Below, piece by piece: positions 60,198 through 64,000 of a DNA stretch of 64,000 bases. A program made the translations under genes and the position numbers. The stretch is from assembly GCA_025459175.1 (NCBI GenBank), contig JALORC010000003.1, positions 1-64,000 of the forward strand, read 5' to 3'. This DNA is from Planctomycetota bacterium. GTDB lineage: Bacteria; Planctomycetota; UBA1135; UBA2386. Position 1 is the first letter of the stretch, and each line of letters opens with the position of its first letter. Below the pieces are notes generated by a model. It was not told the DNA's origin, made no database searches, and worked only from the letters and a program-made list of their open reading frames with translations.

Positions 60198-61925
60198 TCA
60201 GTTGCCGATGGTACAGAGCAGGCCGTTGGAGGTCTGCAGTCCCATTGCAGTGTGCGGCGAGAACGCCACCGACTGCCCGCCGAACGAACTGCCGAGCAGG
60301 CTGGCACTGCCTGGCACGGTCAACGGGAACGTCGCGCTCCCGTTGTTGATCGGCAGGACCGCCGAGCCCAGAAACCCGCTGAGGTGGATCCAGCAGGACG
60401 GCGCACCGGTCGCGCCGAGGTCCACACCCGGGACAGTGTCGGACGCAAGAATCAGCAGCCCGAACGGGGCGAACACCGGCACGTTGGTGGTCGTGAACAG
60501 CATCGTGGTGCCCAGTGCGGGCGGGCTGCCGGCAAGGGTCAGCGGCAGCACGTTCGCGGTTCCGAGCGTGAACTGCACCGAGGGCTGCGAGATGTCGATC
60601 GGCAGCGGCAGGCGGTGCGTCGAATTCGGTTGGGGGCCGGGCGACCAGCCGACCAGGATCGTGCCGGTCGCCGTCGGCGGCATCTGCGCCACGCGATAGC
60701 GGTACTCGAAGTCGCCGTTGCTGCGCAGCGCGATCTGGAACGTGATCAGCGACTGTTGTGGCAATGGTGCGCTGGCGCCGTCGAGGGCGCACTCGCGCCA
60801 GGTCACGAAGGCGGTCTGGTTGTCCGGCGCGACGTCGAAGTAGACGCCGGCCGCGCCGCCGTTCACGTCGGGCCGCAGCGGGGCCCACAGCGGCGCCATC
60901 TTCGGCAGGCCGTTGACGAGGGTGTTGCCGTCCGCCTGCAAGTCGTCGGACGTGGCACTGTTGGGGCCCAGCAGCAGCAGCCCGTTCACCGATGCGTGCA
61001 CGACCGACGTACTGCCGCCGCCGATCGGGAACGCGAACGGCAGGACCAGCGGTCGGGTGATGGAGTCCTGGCCGAGCGGCAGACCGCTGCCATTGGTGGT
61101 CAGCGGCGCGCCGCCGGGTTGGAACCAGCCGCCGACACCACTGCTGACGCTGTAGCCGCCCGCGCTCCGCGTGTGGATGAGTCGCCGCTCCTGCCCCGGG
61201 GCGCTGCCGAGATCGAAGGTTCCGGGCGACAAGAAGATCTTGTAGTAACCTGTATTGCTGTCCAGGCAGCCGTTGCCGACCGTGTTGACGGTGGCGCAGG
61301 TGGTGGACGGCGCGAAGGTGAGCCGCACCTGCATGGCACTGTGCGCACTTCCCGTGATCGGCACCTGACTCGACGGGGTAGCCGTCTCGGTGGAGATCCA
61401 TGAATGGCCGGATGTGCGCAGCCAAAGGGTGCCGGACGGATTGGCGGCGATCGAAATGCGGATGCCGATGTCTCGCACGCCGTCCCACACGAAGCCGGCC
61501 GACTGCACACCGGGCAACGAGACCCATTGGTTGGCCACCCAGGGGAGCGAGAACAGCCCTTGGGCCGGGGCGAACACGGTCACCGGTTGGTCGAGGTTGG
61601 TGTTCCAGTTGCCCGGGATCGGTGGCGACACCGTCAGGTGGCCGATCTGGACCAACGCCGAACTGCACTGGAACACGCCGCTCGGGCCATTGGCATTGAC
61701 CCCGGAAGCGGCGATCGCGAAATCGAGCAGCTGGGAGTTTGCACAGACCCCCGAGACCTTCAGGCGCGAGGCCGGGTAGAAGTGAATCGATGTGCGGCCG
61801 TTGGGGGCTGGATTGAGAAAGGGGCCGAGTGGGAAGCCGGTCGTGAAAGTGCTGTCGATGCCGACCACCTGCGCAGACAGCGGGGTGAGCAGCAACAGCC
61901 CGAACGAGACCAAATGACAACGCAT
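60198..61925 (-). CDS. Secreted protein with shared C-terminal domain
   Basis: Signal peptide 'MRCHLVSFGLLLLTPLSAQ'; C-term 'TVPGSASLLGSSFGGQSVAFSPHTAMGLQTSNGLLCTIGN'. Confidence 0.85.
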   Translation of the reverse strand: MRCHLVSFGLLLLTPLSAQVVGIDSTFTTGFPLGPFLNPAPNGRTSIHFYPASRLKVSGVCANSQLLDFAIAASGVNANGPSGVFQCSSALVQIGHLTVSPPIPGNWNTNLDQPVTVFAPAQGLFSLPWVANQWVSLPGVQSAGFVWDGVRDIGIRISIAANPSGTLWLRTSGHSWISTETATPSSQVPITGSAHSAMQVRLTFAPSTTCATVNTVGNGCLDSNTGYYKIFLSPGTFDLGSAPGQERRLIHTRSAGGYSVSSGVGGWFQPGGAPLTTNGSGLPLGQDSITRPLVLPFAFPIGGGSTSVVHASVNGLLLLGPNSATSDDLQADGNTLVNGLPKMAPLWAPLRPDVNGGAAGVYFDVAPDNQTAFVTWRECALDGASAPLPQQSLITFQIALRSNGDFEYRYRVAQMPPTATGTILVGWSPGPQPNSTHRLPLPIDISQPSVQFTLGTANVLPLTLAGSPPALGTTMLFTTTNVPVFAPFGLLILASDTVPGVDLGATGAPSCWIHLSGFLGSAVLPINNGSATFPLTVPGSASLLGSSFGGQSVAFSPHTAMGLQTSNGLLCTIGN

Positions 61926-61974
61926 TGTGTGGCTCCAGGTGGGTGGACAGTTTCGCCGTGACGATCGCCAGGGA

Positions 61975-62080
61975 CTATAGACCGACCTGCGCTCGCAGGT
62001 CGGTCGGGGTGTGCAATCCCATCGCGTTGGGCAGGGGCAGGAAGTTCAAGCAGCAGTCCCGAACCACCCGGAACCCACCC
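61975..62080 (-). pseudogene. Possible fragment of the shared C-terminal domain
   Basis: 'FRVVRDCCLNFLPLPNAMGLHTPTDLRAQVGL*' resembles 'SVAFSPHTAMGLQTSNGLLCTIGN'. Confidence 0.35.
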
Positions 62081-62397
62081 GCCGCAGCTTGCCGCCCGAA
62101 CCCCGCCCCGTCCAACGTCGCGTTCGACACCGCGACTGCGGCACGACGAGTCCAGCGCGGCATCGCCGCCCTCGACGTGCGCTTGTAGGGCGGCCTCGAC
62201 CAGCGCGGTGATCGGGTCGTCGCTGCCGCCATGCGCCTCGTCCGCACGCGTTTCCGTCATCGGAGCGGGCATGCTGGCGTTGGCCGGCCTTGTGGTCAAA
62301 GCCCCGCGGTTTCGCGGTTCGGCGCCGGCTGACGACGTCGTTCGAAGTCTCTGTCGTGGAGAGGTGCGGTGACCTCGCGACCGACCTTCGGCCGCAC

Positions 62398-62949
62398 CTA
62401 ATCGTCGTCGATGCAGTCCTGCAGCGCTTCGATCGACAGATCCAGGAACTCGGCGAAACTCGGTGCGACGTGCACGATCTCGTCAGGGTCGTGCACGAAG
62501 GCGAGGATCTGCCCGCTCTTGCCGTTCGCCGACGGCGAGCCATCGGAGAGGAACAACAGCGTGGCACCGCCGAAGGCCGCGAACGGCAACCAACCCGGCT
62601 CGAACCAGCCGGCCCTGATGCGCGCGTCACGCGGTTCCGCCGCCTCGTAGTCGCGATACTGCGGGGCGCGCCTGGCCATCGCCTCGCGCGCGTCGAGCGC
62701 GTCCTCGATGGTCAGAAAGTCCAACCCGGTCAGGAAGCCTGGCCGCGCAAACACGGGCGCATAGCTGCCCCCGCCATCGGCCACCGTCCACGCTTCGCGA
62801 AGTGCCGGATCGAGGCAGCCTCGCATCGTCGCGTCGAGCTTCTCGAGCGCGCGCGTGTTGGCCGGTGCACGCAGACCCGGGTCTTGATCCGGATCGTCCA
62901 TCGCTCCGTAGATCGCGAGCAGCCGATTCTTGTAGGCAGAGAAGTCCAT
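62398..62949 (-). CDS. SMI1/KNR4 (SUKH superfamily)-like protein
   Basis: 'LDPALREAWTVADGG', 'GWFEPGWLPFAAFGGATLLFLSDGSPSANGKSGQILAFVHDPDEIVHVAPSFAEFLDLSIEAL'. Confidence 0.8.
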   Translation of the reverse strand: MDFSAYKNRLLAIYGAMDDPDQDPGLRAPANTRALEKLDATMRGCLDPALREAWTVADGGGSYAPVFARPGFLTGLDFLTIEDALDAREAMARRAPQYRDYEAAEPRDARIRAGWFEPGWLPFAAFGGATLLFLSDGSPSANGKSGQILAFVHDPDEIVHVAPSFAEFLDLSIEALQDCIDDD

Positions 62950-63434
62950 CGCAACTTCGGGTCGGACCACGACGACTCTACCGCAGACGTTCCGCCAGAG
63001 TGCCTTCGCGTTGCCGGAACGCGCGATCCGCCGCGACCAGCGTACGCACGGGACGTCACGCCGCTTGTTGCTGGCCAACCCGAGATCCGAGCCGCGACGC
63101 CGGCTTGGGCCAAGAGCTCAGCGTAGAGCGGAGGATACGATGGATGACATGACACAGGAGCCGAGAGCGCCAACTCGCCATCTCCCAGCGACTCGAACGT
63201 CAACCAGCGCTTCTCGTAGGGTGCCCTTGCCCAGGATGCACGTTGCAGGACGTCTCCGCTTCTTGCGGACACTGGAGTCAATCAACATCGTGCTGGTTCC
63301 CGGCGCGCTCGTCGGGTTCTGGTGGCGCCGACTTCGTGAATCGGCGCTGGCAACCGACCTGCGCCGGGTTCGTGAACGTGCGGCGCTTTCACGGAACGCA
63401 AGCAATGGACGCCAGGATGCCTGACCAGGGGTAG

Positions 63435-63587
63435 CACTCGACACACGGCATCCGCCAGCACCCCGGCTGCCCGCTGCACCAGAGCACCGAGGCGAGCTTC
63501 GTGTTCGCCAGCAACGCGGCCGGTCCGGTGACCACGGCGGCCACCGTGCCGGACAACCAGACCCTGGTCGGGCTGACGCTGCCGTAG
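63435..63587 (+). pseudogene. Fragment of the shared C-terminal domain
   Basis: 'HPGCPLHQSTEASFVFASNAAGPVTTAATVPDNQTLVGLTLP*' matches the middle of the family domain; no passenger, no start. Confidence 0.6.
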
Positions 63588-63592
63588 TCCGA

Positions 63593-64000
63593 TCACGACG
63601 GCGCGACGAGGTCACGCAACATGGTCAAGGGCACACACTCGATGCCTTCGTCCAGCGCATACCGACGCGTCCCTGGATAGATCACGAACAGCCGATCGAG
63701 ACGAAGGTCCGCCTGCGTCACCCGCATCGACTTGGTGACCCGCGGCGCGTCCTCGCGCTTCATCTCGACGCCGATGCGTTGACCGCGGTGCAGGAAGAAC
63801 AGATCGAGTTCGGCACCCGCGTGCACCGAGTAGAACCACGCCTGATCCGGGCGGAACACTCGTAGCACTTCCTCGACGACGAATCCCTCCCAGGAGGCGC
63901 CGTGCTTCGGGTGCATCAACAGCTGGGTGGAGTCCTGGATGCCCTGCAGCGCGTGGAACACACCGCTGTCGCGCAGATAGATCTTCGGACTCTTCACGGT
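63593..64000 (-). CDS. DUF4143-type C-terminal region of a putative ATP-binding protein, 5' end outside window
   Basis: 'SPKIYLRDSGVFHALQGI', 'GASWEGFVVEEVLR', 'AGAELDLFFLHRGQRIGVEMKRED'. Confidence 0.85.
   Translation of the reverse strand, partial: TVKSPKIYLRDSGVFHALQGIQDSTQLLMHPKHGASWEGFVVEEVLRVFRPDQAWFYSVHAGAELDLFFLHRGQRIGVEMKREDAPRVTKSMRVTQADLRLDRLFVIYPGTRRYALDEGIECVPLTMLRDLVAPS

Noticed and set aside
1-64000. tRNA, rRNA, prophage or IS elements
   Set aside because: No convincing tRNA T-arm/anticodon patterns, transposase motifs, integrase or terminal inverted repeats were seen by eye; a dedicated scan (tRNAscan-SE, ISfinder) would be needed to exclude them fully.

Overview
High-GC window consistent with a planctomycete-like bacterium (codon pattern, ELWxxDGT/kelch secreted proteins, several ECF sigma factors and a Ser/Thr kinase). 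No rRNA, tRNA, CRISPR, phage or IS element was recognised. About 45 CDSs are supportable. Housekeeping or known-family content: ThyX-like, Uma2, serine hydrolase, Nudix, FIST, PilZ, RluA, bS21, RecD2-like helicase, a redox-defence run (FMN reductase, DUF2892, ECF/zinc anti-sigma, Fur/PerR, AhpC, AhpD, Dps), GSCFA/SGNH proteins, an M28 peptidase and a methyltransferase. The more unusual content is: (1) at least eight, probably nine, secreted proteins with unrelated N-terminal modules but a shared C-terminal domain ending at the C-terminus in a motif like 'LxIPxxxxLxGxxLyxQxxxlDPxxxxxGxxxSNGLxxxIG', plus decayed fragments of that domain at about 59.75-60.07, 61.98-62.08 and 63.43-63.59 kb; (2) an ECF sigma factor fused through one TM helix to a large region with carboxypeptidase-regulatory-like repeats, divergent from a caspase-like/Sel1 protein; (3) a Ser/Thr kinase with a nearby orphan ECF sigma factor; (4) a peroxide-defence operon with two matching 15-bp palindromes; (5) a protein with twelve ~141-bp repeats that look highly similar at DNA level; (6) several frameshifted gene remnants. 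All calls come from reading the sequence and ORF translations; no database search was run.
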